Assembly: GCF_024699075.1 (NCBI RefSeq)
Contig: NZ_JAILQF010000254.1
Span: 1-24,866, forward strand
Source of the DNA: Butyrivibrio sp.
GTDB taxonomy: Bacteria > Bacillota_A > Clostridia > Lachnospirales > Lachnospiraceae
Length of the DNA: 24,866 nt
Direction of reading: 5' to 3'
The notes under the pieces are model-generated. The model ran no database searches and was not told the origin of the DNA. It saw only the letters and a list, made by a program, of their open reading frames with translations. Shown one piece after another: positions 7,390 to 15,389 of the stretch; the stretch's first letter is position 1; each line of letters begins with the position of its first letter. The position numbers and the translations under genes are program-made.

Positions 7390-8706
7390 ATGAATATATA
7401 TATTTCAGGAATATCTGGAACCGGAATGGGACCACTTGCTTTAATGGCCAAAAAAGCCGGAATAAATGTTTATGGTTCCGACAGGAGTCTTGGTGCAATA
7501 GCAAATGAGCTTGAAAAAGCAGGAATTGAGTATCAGGTTGGTCCTCAGGATGGCACCTATTTTTCTGAAAAAATAGATTCAGTTGGAATAGACTGGTTCA
7601 TTTACACTTCAGCTCTTCCTCAGGATCACCCTGAACTTGTTATGGCAAGAGACAGAGGAATCAAGGTATCAAAGCGAGATGAACTTATAGCTAAGCTGGT
7701 AAAAGATCTTGACCTTAAAATGGTAGCTGTAGCAGGAACACATGGTAAAACAACTACTACATCAATGCTGGTCTGGGCAATAGACAAGCTTACAGATGAG
7801 AATAATAACAGGCTCCTGCCCTCTTCATATCTTGTAGGAACCACTCTTTCTTTTGTTCCATCCGGATCCTACAAAGAAGGGGACAAGTTCTTTATTTATG
7901 AAGCGGATGAGTATGATAGGAATTTCCTTAATTTCCATCCATGGGTGAGCTTAATAACCTATGTGTCCTACGATCACCCTGATATTTATAAGACAAGAGA
8001 AGACTATGAGCAGGCTTTCATACAGTTTGAGGATCAGTCTGAGAAGGTAATCTTTGCAACTAAAGAAGCTTCCATCCATGGCGCTGACGCCCTTAAAGCT
8101 AAGGGCAAAGATGTGCAGATCATCCCAGGGATCGATCAGCGTATCAATATTTCGGGAAGTCCAAGAAGAGAAGATGCAACCACAGCATTTTTTGCCATAA
8201 AAGAAATGCTTAGTTTCTGCGGCAAAGAGGTTTCCGATGAAAGAATCCTCTGCGTTTTAAACGAATTCCCAGGAGTAGGACGTAGATTCGAGCGTATATG
8301 TGAAGGCTTTTATTCAGACTATGCCCACCACCCGGAGGAAGTAAAAGCTACAATAGATATTGCCAAAGAAGAAGCCAAGAAGCTTTCCAAAAAGGGCGTT
8401 GTAGTCATTTATCAGCCCCATCAGAACACCCGCCAGCACGAAGTAAGGCACCTCTATAAGGATGCTTTCGACGAAGCGGACAAGATATACTGGCTTCCTA
8501 CTTATCTTACTAGAGAAGATGAAAGCCTTCCTGTTATAACACCTGAAGAGTTTATAGCTGATATAAGTGCAAAGGATAAGGCATTTGTAGCTGAACTTGA
8601 TGATGACCTTGCGGAAAAAATAAAGGCAGACCACAGCGATGGGTATCTGATTATACTATTAACTGCAGGACCTGCGGATAAATGGTTCAGAAACGTAGTA
8701 AAATAA
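7390..8706 (+). CDS. Mur ligase of the MurC/Mpl family (UDP-N-acetylmuramate--L-alanine ligase-like)
   Basis: 438 residues. ATP-dependent ligases of this family join L-Ala (MurC) or a recycled tripeptide (Mpl) to UDP-N-acetylmuramate in the cytosol. N-terminal Rossmann-like domain: ISGISGTGMGPLALMAKKAG (5-24) and GSD (29-31). Central ATPase domain: P-loop GTHGKTTTT (116-124), YEADEYDRNFL (170-180) and YDHPDIY (194-200). C-terminal domain: PGVGRRFERI (294-303), YSDYAHHPEEV (308-318), YQPHQNTR (341-348) and TAGPADKW (425-432). The QPH-x-x-TR and final G-x-x-D motifs are MurC-like, while the 'GxMGxLA' opening and 'EADEYD' are closer to Mpl. I therefore leave the substrate open; L-alanine is the default. 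The ATG follows GAGGAG by 6 bases, contributed by the repeat. No wall genes adjoin it, and the next gene downstream is dnaD-like. Confidence 0.8.
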   Translation: MNIYISGISGTGMGPLALMAKKAGINVYGSDRSLGAIANELEKAGIEYQVGPQDGTYFSEKIDSVGIDWFIYTSALPQDHPELVMARDRGIKVSKRDELIAKLVKDLDLKMVAVAGTHGKTTTTSMLVWAIDKLTDENNNRLLPSSYLVGTTLSFVPSGSYKEGDKFFIYEADEYDRNFLNFHPWVSLITYVSYDHPDIYKTREDYEQAFIQFEDQSEKVIFATKEASIHGADALKAKGKDVQIIPGIDQRINISGSPRREDATTAFFAIKEMLSFCGKEVSDERILCVLNEFPGVGRRFERICEGFYSDYAHHPEEVKATIDIAKEEAKKLSKKGVVVIYQPHQNTRQHEVRHLYKDAFDEADKIYWLPTYLTREDESLPVITPEEFIADISAKDKAFVAELDDDLAEKIKADHSDGYLIILLTAGPADKWFRNVVK

Positions 8707-8883
8707 ACTGATTCTTTTCAGTGGATTAACGCACATGCCCAAATATACAACTATTTCCGACTTTTGAAAACATTAGTTAGCTTTAAAAATTTCTTTTGCA
8801 AAATTGCACTAAAGGAAACTTGTTGATAACAAGGGATGCCGCAAATGTGTAAAGAATCGGCAATCACCAAAATGGCAAATGAT

Positions 8884-8901
8884 TTTTCCACATTGTCCAC
8901 A
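8884..8901 (+). promoter_or_regulatory. Tandem DnaA-box-like pair
   Basis: Two abutting 9-mers, TTTTCCACA and TTGTCCACA, differ from the DnaA box TTATCCACA at one position each. They are head-to-tail with a 9-bp period. A lone inverted box lies 55 bases upstream at 8821-8829. The proximity to replication genes supports DnaA binding, but this is inference. Confidence 0.5.
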
Positions 8902-8941
8902 TTTTAAACCGGATTTTTGGAGCGAAAACCTTTAAGATAAC

Positions 8942-8992
8942 AACCGTTACATTCACATCCCCAAAGGCTTGTAAATGTAGCGGTTCTTTTTT
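8942..8992 (+). terminator. Rho-independent terminator between the Mur ligase and dnaD-like genes
   Basis: A 12-bp stem, AACCGTTACATT (8942-8953) with AATGTAGCGGTT (8974-8985) and one G-T wobble, a 20-base loop, then CTTTTTT (8986-8992). It lies 236 bases after the Mur ligase stop and upstream of the dnaD promoter, so it separates the two transcription units. Confidence 0.75.
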
Positions 8993-8995
8993 GAA

Positions 8996-9022
8996 ACTTC
9001 CACATTATCCACCGTCTCCACA
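8996..9022 (+). promoter_or_regulatory. Tandem triple DnaA-box-like array
   Basis: Three 9-mers in perfect 9-bp head-to-tail phase: ACTTCCACA, TTATCCACC and GTCTCCACA. The CCAC cores start at 9000, 9009 and 9018. The middle one matches the DnaA consensus at eight of nine positions. An AT-rich stretch follows, and the dnaD promoter begins 61 bases downstream. Function as an operator or an origin element is inference. Confidence 0.5.
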
Positions 9023-9082
9023 CTGATTTTATAAAATCTTTTATCATGCTACGCAAGGAGGGCAAATCGTCTTTTTGCCTAT

Positions 9083-9110
9083 TTGCACGAAAAAATCCCT
9101 GTGCTATACT
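9083..9110 (+). promoter_or_regulatory. Promoter of the dnaD-loader-prs operon
   Basis: TTGCAC (9083-9088), a 16-base spacer and TATACT (9105-9110), with four and five matches to the two consensus hexamers. The predicted start near 9117 gives a leader of about 165 nt. Confidence 0.55.
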
Positions 9111-9118
9111 CTGAATTG

Positions 9119-9178
9119 TTCGGAGGTATTCAAAGCCGAACACTCAGATCCAAAGCGGATCTGTCTAAATGTTTTTTT
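9119..9178 (+). other. Hairpin-rich start of the dnaD leader
   Basis: Right after the predicted transcription start there is a stem TTCGG/CCGAA (9119-9123/9136-9140), then a perfect 7-bp stem CAGATCC/GGATCTG (9145-9151/9157-9163) and a T7 tract at 9172-9178. The T tract is eight bases from the stem, so it is not a canonical terminator, but it could be an attenuator or pause site. Confidence 0.35.
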
Positions 9179-9282
9179 CACAGTATAAGGCTCATGTTTT
9201 ATTTTTTACACAAACGAAGTGCCTGGCTTGTAGGGAGGAAGACATTTCGTAAAATATGTGACACCAAAGGGGACACTAGCTT

Positions 9283-10311
9283 ATGATGGGGAAAGTGACA
9301 ATGAGTCATCACACAGCGGCCAGCCAGACTGCTGTTACCAACGCATTTATTGATTACTATATGGGAGATGCCAATGATGCTCAGATCAAGGTTTACCTTT
9401 ACCTTCTGCGCATGATGCAGGCAGGACTTTCTACCAGCGTCTGTGATATCGCTGATAAATTCAATGACACCGAAAAAGATATAATGAGAGCCCTTACTTA
9501 TTGGGAAAAGAAAGGTCTCATCGGTCTTGAGTATGACGCTGCAGGTCATCTTCTCAGTATTTCTTTAGAAGATATTCCTGAAGTCCATGACAGCGCTAAA
9601 GTCACTGTTATGCCCGGATCAAGAGCCATCAAGGCAAGTTCACCTGCTACTCCTGCAATTGCTCATCGTCCTAAGAAATCAGACGAGAAAGAGAATCAGC
9701 AGCTTGTATTCCTTGCAGAGCAGTACTTTGGCAGAACTTTAAGTCCCGCTGATATCCAGAAGATCTTCTATATACATAATGACCTTGAGTTCTCTATGGA
9801 TCTTATGGACTACCTGATGCAGTACTGCGCTGAACAGGGCAAAAAAGACTTCCGTTATATGGAGAAAGTCGCTGAGAACTGGGCAGAGGCAGGAATCAAG
9901 ACTACCCGTCAGGCCAAAGCAAGAGCAAGAAAATATAATAAGAATGTTTATACCGTTATGAAGGAGCTTGGATTTGATAATACTCCCGCTCCTGCAGAAG
10001 CTGCATATATAGAACGCTGGTTCAACGAATATGGCTTTTCTCTCGAAATCGTTATCGAAGCCTGTTCAAGAACAGTTCTTTCTACACAAAAGAACAGACT
10101 CCAGTATGCAGAAGGTATATTAAAGAGCTGGCATGAATCTAATGTGTCATCTCAGGAAGATATCTCTAAGCTCGACCAGAGTCATACCGTAGAATCTTCA
10201 GATAATACTAAAGCTTCAAAGAAGACATCAGGCAAGAACAACTTATATCTTCAGTTCCAGCAGAACACCTATGACTTTGATGCTTTGGAAAAAGAACTAG
10301 TTAAGAATTAA
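9283..10311 (+). CDS. DnaD-domain replication initiation/primosome protein
   Basis: 342 residues. DnaD/DnaB(Bs)-type proteins act between DnaA or PriA and the helicase loader when replication forks are assembled. The N-terminal part (about 15-95) looks like the winged-helix DnaD N domain. It is followed by a linker (about 100-138) and two consecutive DnaD C-type (DnaB_2) domains at about 139-205 and 220-285. Each ends with the family's Y-x3-[IV]-x3-W signature: YMEKVAENW (192-200) and YAEGILKSW (275-283). A polar, lysine/serine-rich tail follows. ATG codons occur at 9283, 9286 and 9301. AAAGGGG, 10 bases before the first, is the only good ribosome binding site. It is 32 bases ahead of the helicase loader gene, a pairing that supports a primosome role. 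Confidence 0.9.
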   Translation: MMGKVTMSHHTAASQTAVTNAFIDYYMGDANDAQIKVYLYLLRMMQAGLSTSVCDIADKFNDTEKDIMRALTYWEKKGLIGLEYDAAGHLLSISLEDIPEVHDSAKVTVMPGSRAIKASSPATPAIAHRPKKSDEKENQQLVFLAEQYFGRTLSPADIQKIFYIHNDLEFSMDLMDYLMQYCAEQGKKDFRYMEKVAENWAEAGIKTTRQAKARARKYNKNVYTVMKELGFDNTPAPAEAAYIERWFNEYGFSLEIVIEACSRTVLSTQKNRLQYAEGILKSWHESNVSSQEDISKLDQSHTVESSDNTKASKKTSGKNNLYLQFQQNTYDFDALEKELVKN

Positions 10312-10343
10312 GCTAAACAAAATACACCTCAGGGAGCAGACCA

Positions 10344-11303
10344 TTGGCACTTAATAACGCGCAATATAATGAAATCATGCACGAGTACGAGATCAAACAG
10401 CTTAAGAGTCGCGCAGAGGCAGACAAAAGACGCGACTACGTTTACGCTCATGTCCCGGGATTCAAGGAACTCGCAGAGTCGATTCCCTCAATTTCGGTTG
10501 ATTTTGAGATAGGGAGGCTATCAGGTGACAATCAGAGCATGGATGTTCTGAGACAAAAGCTGGCTGCCGTCACCGCTCGCAAAAAATCCCTGCTGAAGGA
10601 GGCTGGTCTTCCGGAAGACTATCTCGAACCCATCTACGAATGTCCTGACTGTAAGGACACAGGTTATATAGGTACTGAGAAATGCCATTGTTTTCAGCAG
10701 CGCACAATTAAGCTTCTCTATGCTAAGTCCAATCTGGAACTGTTGACCAGTACAAACAACTTCAATAAGTTGTCGGAAGAGTATTATGGAGGTGATGATC
10801 TAGCGCATTTTCAGGCAGCGGAAAAAATCTCTAAAAGCTTCGTTAAAAACTTCAGAACAGACTACCAAAATATAGTTTTCTATGGTACAGTAGGAACCGG
10901 TAAAACCTTTTTATCTATTTGCATAGCAAAGGAACTGCTTGATCTGGGAACTGCCGTGATATATTTCAGTAGCAGCGACCTTTTCAGACAACTTTCGGAT
11001 TATGCATTTGATTATAATTCAAAATCCGAACTTGAAAACCTTTGCGATTACCTTTACAATTGTGAATTGCTGATAATAGATGATTTAGGTACAGAACTTA
11101 CAAACTCCTTTGTTATCGCTCAGTTGTTTACTATCCTAAACGAGAGAGACTTAAGGCATAGATCTACTATTATTTCAACTAATCTCTCACTACAGGAAAT
11201 ACATGGCAGATATCAGGACAGAGTATTTTCACGTATCATGAGTCATTTCCAGCTTCTTAAATTAACGGGTACAGACATACGTCTGCAAAAAGCAAAAAGG
11301 TAA
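10344..11303 (+). CDS. DnaC/DnaI-type AAA+ helicase loader
   Basis: 319 residues. It delivers the replicative helicase DnaB/DnaC to the origin or a stalled fork, using ATP. An N-terminal helicase-binding region carries a zinc-ribbon-like cluster C100-PD-C103 ... C114-H-C116. The AAA+ domain then shows Walker A GTVGTGKT (181-188), Walker B LLIIDDLG (242-249), sensor 1 IISTN (276-280) and an arginine-finger region RVFSRI (293-298). The start is TTG at 10344, preceded by GGGAG at 8 bases; no ATG or GTG in frame fits better. The gene order dnaD-like, loader, PRPP synthetase, all in one direction with short gaps, indicates an operon. The ATPase block is intact, so it should be active. Confidence 0.93.
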   Translation: MALNNAQYNEIMHEYEIKQLKSRAEADKRRDYVYAHVPGFKELAESIPSISVDFEIGRLSGDNQSMDVLRQKLAAVTARKKSLLKEAGLPEDYLEPIYECPDCKDTGYIGTEKCHCFQQRTIKLLYAKSNLELLTSTNNFNKLSEEYYGGDDLAHFQAAEKISKSFVKNFRTDYQNIVFYGTVGTGKTFLSICIAKELLDLGTAVIYFSSSDLFRQLSDYAFDYNSKSELENLCDYLYNCELLIIDDLGTELTNSFVIAQLFTILNERDLRHRSTIISTNLSLQEIHGRYQDRVFSRIMSHFQLLKLTGTDIRLQKAKR

Positions 11304-11347
11304 GTTTTGGGAATACTGTTTTCAAGTGAAAGTGAGGATTTTTTTCA

Positions 11348-12556
11348 ATGCCAAAAAGAGAAGAAAAACGTGATCTGGAGACCATTCCGGTAGGTTCCCT
11401 GGGAGTTATCCCCCTTAAGGGTGTCAGGAAACTGGCTGAACAGGTAGATTATTACCTTGTTAAATGGAGGGCAGAACGTGAGAACGAGCACAAGGGGAGT
11501 CTCGCATTCTCCGGTTATGAGCGTCCTTCATACCTTCTGGATTGTGACCTTCCAAGATTCGGAACCGGTGAAGGTAAGGGTGTTATCAAGACTTCTGTAA
11601 GAGGTGATGACCTTTACATTCTGGTAGATGTTGTTAACTATAGTCTGACATATAAACTTTTTGGCAAAGAAAATCATATGTCTCCTGATGATCATTATCA
11701 GGATTTAAAGAGAATTATTGCAGCAGTTGGCGGTAAGGCACGCAGAATCACTGTGATCATGCCATTCCTTTATGAGTCACGTCAGCACAAGAGATCAGGA
11801 CGTGAATCCCTCGATTGTGCTATCGCGCTTCAGGAACTGACATCTATGGGTGTAGATAACATTATCACATTCGATGCACATGATCCTCGTGTACAGAACG
11901 CTATTCCGCTCAATGGTTTCGAAACAGTTCGTACAACTTATCAGTTTATAAAAGCACTCCTGCGCAATGTGAGCGGCCTCAAGATTGATTCGGATCATAT
12001 GATGGTAATAAGCCCTGATGAGGGAGGCATGGGCCGTGCTATATATCTGGCCAGCGTACTTGGTCTTGATGTAGGCATGTTTTATAAGCGTCGCGACTAC
12101 ACTCAGGTAGTTGACGGACGTAACCCGATACTGTCCCACGAATTCCTGGGATCTTCAGTAGAAGGTAAGACAGTTATCATCATAGACGATATGATCTCTT
12201 CCGGGGAAAGCATGCTTGATGTTGCCGCAGAGCTGAAAGAGCGCAAGGCCGCCAGGATCTACGTATTCTCGACCTTTGGACTCTTCACATCAGGACTCGA
12301 GAAGTTTGATGAAGCCTATGAAAAGGGCATTATCGACAGAATCCTGACGACCAATCTGATCTATCAGACACCGGAGCTTCTCTCACGCGAATGGTACATT
12401 AGTACTGACATGAGCAAGTATATTGCTTATATTATCGACACACTTAATCATGATGCTTCTATCAGTGATCTTCTTAATCCTGTAGAACGTATCAATTCAA
12501 TCATAACTCGTTACAATAACGGAGAATTAGAAGAATTCGCAACACTGAAAAATTAA
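11348..12556 (+). CDS. prs: Ribose-phosphate pyrophosphokinase (PRPP synthetase), long form
   Basis: 402 residues, against about 315 for classical Prs. It would make PRPP from ribose-5-phosphate and ATP for nucleotide, His, Trp and NAD synthesis. Landmarks: RRITVIMPFLYESRQHKRSGRESL (132-155, equivalent to the 'ARQDRK...REPI' ATP loop), DNIITFDAHDPRVQNAI (170-186, ribose-phosphate/metal region 'DLHADQIQGFF'), FYKRRD (245-250, catalytic flexible loop with K and R) and the PRPP loop VIIIDDMISSGES (276-288). The last is an atypical version of 'VDDMIDTGGT'. Extra length is at the N-terminus (an insertion about 40-85) and C-terminus (about 345-402). Substrate binding appears conserved but allosteric control may differ (inference). 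It is the last gene of the dnaD operon, 44 bases after the loader, followed by a strong terminator. Confidence 0.85.
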   Translation: MPKREEKRDLETIPVGSLGVIPLKGVRKLAEQVDYYLVKWRAERENEHKGSLAFSGYERPSYLLDCDLPRFGTGEGKGVIKTSVRGDDLYILVDVVNYSLTYKLFGKENHMSPDDHYQDLKRIIAAVGGKARRITVIMPFLYESRQHKRSGRESLDCAIALQELTSMGVDNIITFDAHDPRVQNAIPLNGFETVRTTYQFIKALLRNVSGLKIDSDHMMVISPDEGGMGRAIYLASVLGLDVGMFYKRRDYTQVVDGRNPILSHEFLGSSVEGKTVIIIDDMISSGESMLDVAAELKERKAARIYVFSTFGLFTSGLEKFDEAYEKGIIDRILTTNLIYQTPELLSREWYISTDMSKYIAYIIDTLNHDASISDLLNPVERINSIITRYNNGELEEFATLKN

Positions 12557-12603
12557 ATTTTTTCAGTCAAAAATCAAGTTACGAAAAACTTACACCAACT
12601 TTT

Positions 12604-12642
12604 AAAGGACCATCACTGGGGAGTGATGGTCCTTTTATTTTT
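12604..12642 (+). terminator. Strong Rho-independent terminator after prs
   Basis: A perfect 14-bp stem (12604-12617/12622-12635) with loop GGGG, then CCTTTTATTTTT. It begins 47 bases after the prs stop and also faces the convergent gene that ends at 12723. On the minus strand the T tract is short (three), so it works mainly for plus-strand transcripts. Confidence 0.95.
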
Positions 12643-12722
12643 AGCTCAAACTTTTATATCGAAAAAAGCGCTAGGTTTTGCCAGTGTCTGGATATTATAT
12701 ATGATTCTATAAATTCTCGTTT

Positions 12723-15284
12723 CTATTTGTACAGATACGTCAGGAAATGATTACCGTTTTCCTCAAACAAGTCTATAGAATCATTCATTCCATTCTTATA
12801 TACGCTGGCTGTTCCCTTAGCAGGATTAAAGAGGACTATATTCTGGCTGTTAAAGCCTATAAGAAGCATAGCGCTACCATCAGATAATCTTACCATTACA
12901 GGGATATCCTGATTAAGGTAATAGAGCATAGCGTTCATGTCACAGCCATCGTATTCAAGGATAGTCGCTCCAGGAAGACTCTGCGCAAGGATTTCTTCTG
13001 CAGTACTGCCCTCTTCGAGCATCTTTCCAACGTCAACATTTATCCCTTCAAACTCAAGCATTGCACGAAGACACACTTCTGTAGAATTATCAGCACTATA
13101 GTTCTTGTCTTCTACGTTATAGGTTATGCTCATTATCTGATTACTTGTAAGAAGATTACCTGAGTACCATACATAATCGTTGGAGTTATCAACTATAACG
13201 CCCTTGCAGGTATATGCCATATTTAGAGCATCAGCGGCATTAACAGTAATGTCTGTAACTCTGTCCTTGTAATAAACAAAGAACATATTGTTTTCATTAA
13301 CAGAGTTTTCAACTGCTACTTCCCTGCTTCCCTCATACAGAGTCTGAGAAGGAGTCAGCACCTTTAAAGATGCTGCAGTTACTGAAGTTTTAAGGCTTAT
13401 CCTTGCTGTAAGCTTATAAGCCTCAGTATTAACATATTCAAGGATATTAGAGCCTTCCTCAACTTCAAGTGTGCTCATGATCTGGTCCTGAGTTGACTCT
13501 TCGTAAAAGCCTGTTCCCTCATTCCACTTAACTCTGGACAAGATGATCTGATTATCTTTGATAAGAGTTCCTATAGTGAAGTTACCCTCTGACTTATAGT
13601 TCTCTAGAAGTCTTCCCTCTTTGTCCTGTATTCTTATTGAATACATGGCATATACAGGGTTGCCCATCTGATCATCGTGGATATCTTCTTCCTTCACAAC
13701 TCCATAAACAAGGTCTTCGTCCATATATCCAAGGAGGATTATATACTCCCCATCATCTGGCTCTATAGTAGTAACTGCCTGGGTTGCAAAGTTCATGATA
13801 TTTATGGACTTAAGGCCAGCCCTGCTTGACTTATCCTGCCATGCTATCATCTCGCCTGACTCCGGCATTTCATACTCACAGCCAAGCATATTGCTTATTA
13901 CTGATTCGTAGGTCCTGCCTTCAAGATCAACAGCCAGAAGATCGCTTCCAAGTATCACATAGAACTGACTGCTGTTTCCAAGTGTAGCTATCTTCCTTGC
14001 ATAAGCCATAATAATGTCTTCGCTCTGATTACTTGGGATAAAGACCTGCTCTTCAACTGTATTGGTTGAAGCATTGTAGGCATAAACTGCAATTCCGACT
14101 TTACCTTCGTGAATTCCGCGGTTCATGTATCCCGCAACAGAGAAATAGACGTTACCTGCCTCATCAATGTTAAGGATCTGAATTGAGTTATCCTGATGCA
14201 AACATCTTGAATCATTGTTATCTTCATCGTAAAAACCAAAGATGTAAGCAAGTTTATTATTAGTTACATTGTAGGAAAAAAGCCTGTCCTGACATACAAA
14301 GGCAAAGGCAGATCCACCCTCGTTCTCTGTAAACTCAATATTATCAGTATCTGCTATTCCTAAATTTATCTCGTCGCCGTCAAACTCATCCTTATCAGGA
14401 TTAAAAATGCTATTCATTGTACGCTCATAGTTAAGGAGATAAATCCTGTCTTTGGTGTAGCGCACTCTGAAATACTCTTCAACATTGCAGGTGTACTCTT
14501 TTTCTCCGCCTACTGTCACCTGATACTTCAGAAGAAAGCTTCCTGTCTGCTCGTGAAGATCTACTGTCAGAACTTCAGGAGCAGTATGAGATTTAATCTC
14601 AAGGTCTCCCCAGGTAACCTGATTTAAGCTTGAGTTGATATTAACCTTGGCATAGGTAGTATTATCACCTGATGAATTAGACTCAAGATAGGTCTTTATT
14701 TCTTCAGGGGCTTTTTCTTTATCAAAAGTAGTCTCTGAAAAGTGCTTAACGAAATCAAGCTTTTCATCAAAGTAGTAGCGCTCCTCATCACCTGTCCATA
14801 CAATCCTTGATATGTATCTGACTGTCTGTCCGTCTACATCAGCCATTATTACAAGGGCATATTCCTTATTAACATCTATAAGGTCTTTTATCTGAAAACC
14901 GAGTGTTACAGTATCTTTTGCTGCACTTTTTACAGAGTTTTCTATCTGCGTGCTCTCAACAAGACTACTGCCATCAAGAGTACGAACTTCAAACTTAAAA
15001 TTCGTTGCATCCTGGCCATAGAGGTTCATTACAGCAGTGATTTCCCTGTCTTTTCCTGTTGGGAAAATAGTTCCATGCACGTACCTTACATCCATTTCAG
15101 ATGTGTAGCCATAAAGAGTGCACAGGGAATTGTCATTTTCAATCAAGGACAATGTTGGAAGGGTCGCCGAAGACATCTGAGCAGTCATATCACTACTTTG
15201 ATGATTAGTGAATCGACTTATCAGAATAAGGCTCAAGATGAAAACTATGATTATATATATGATCTTTATTATCGTCTTTTTCAT
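12723..15284 (-). CDS. Large membrane-anchored extracytoplasmic protein with C39-like C-terminal domain
   Basis: 853 residues; I recognise no named family for the whole protein. A single N-terminal transmembrane/signal anchor is at about 3-24 with basic residues before it, so the rest should lie outside the membrane. Residues about 30-290 form Ig-like or beta-rich segments. About 300-640 has repeated short strands with aspartates and aromatic residues, such as LYSYNV- or FSYNVTNNKLAYIF-type blocks, suggestive of a beta-propeller. The last 120 residues (734-853) resemble a C39-like papain-fold domain: EVCLRAMLEFEGI around C738, IPVMVRLSDGSAMLLIGF (794-811) and IVLFNP (816-821). In C39_2 domains a histidine sits where S804/A805 are found, so the catalytic dyad seems lost. 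No good ribosome binding site precedes the ATG. It is divergent from the DUF402 gene, and the promoter is not evident. Confidence 0.7.
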   Translation of the reverse strand: MKKTIIKIIYIIIVFILSLILISRFTNHQSSDMTAQMSSATLPTLSLIENDNSLCTLYGYTSEMDVRYVHGTIFPTGKDREITAVMNLYGQDATNFKFEVRTLDGSSLVESTQIENSVKSAAKDTVTLGFQIKDLIDVNKEYALVIMADVDGQTVRYISRIVWTGDEERYYFDEKLDFVKHFSETTFDKEKAPEEIKTYLESNSSGDNTTYAKVNINSSLNQVTWGDLEIKSHTAPEVLTVDLHEQTGSFLLKYQVTVGGEKEYTCNVEEYFRVRYTKDRIYLLNYERTMNSIFNPDKDEFDGDEINLGIADTDNIEFTENEGGSAFAFVCQDRLFSYNVTNNKLAYIFGFYDEDNNDSRCLHQDNSIQILNIDEAGNVYFSVAGYMNRGIHEGKVGIAVYAYNASTNTVEEQVFIPSNQSEDIIMAYARKIATLGNSSQFYVILGSDLLAVDLEGRTYESVISNMLGCEYEMPESGEMIAWQDKSSRAGLKSINIMNFATQAVTTIEPDDGEYIILLGYMDEDLVYGVVKEEDIHDDQMGNPVYAMYSIRIQDKEGRLLENYKSEGNFTIGTLIKDNQIILSRVKWNEGTGFYEESTQDQIMSTLEVEEGSNILEYVNTEAYKLTARISLKTSVTAASLKVLTPSQTLYEGSREVAVENSVNENNMFFVYYKDRVTDITVNAADALNMAYTCKGVIVDNSNDYVWYSGNLLTSNQIMSITYNVEDKNYSADNSTEVCLRAMLEFEGINVDVGKMLEEGSTAEEILAQSLPGATILEYDGCDMNAMLYYLNQDIPVMVRLSDGSAMLLIGFNSQNIVLFNPAKGTASVYKNGMNDSIDLFEENGNHFLTYLYK

Positions 15285-15389
15285 GATGGTTTACCAAATA
15301 TATTTATCATTTGACTTATTATCCGTCACAATGTAAGCTATTTTTAATAACCTGTAGTTTAGCATATATGGAAAACCGTGAGGTGGAAT

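Larger units (their letters stand above)
8707..9282. other. Intergenic region upstream of the dnaD-like gene
   Basis: These 576 bases contain no gene. In order they hold a single DnaA-box-like site TGTTGATAA (8821-8829, reverse complement TTATCAACA), a tandem pair of DnaA-box-like 9-mers (8884-8901), a hairpin terminator (8942-8992), a second tandem array (8996-9022), an AT-rich stretch (about 9024-9048), a promoter (9083-9110) and a leader with two hairpins before a T7 tract (9119-9178). The first part, 8707-8820, shows no clear signal beyond weak hairpins. Confidence 0.6.

Noticed and set aside
8821..9022. Calling this region a chromosomal or plasmid origin of replication
   Set aside because: The boxes are suggestive, but no dnaA/dnaN, rep gene or clear unwinding element with DnaA-trios is visible; reported only as DnaA-box-like arrays.
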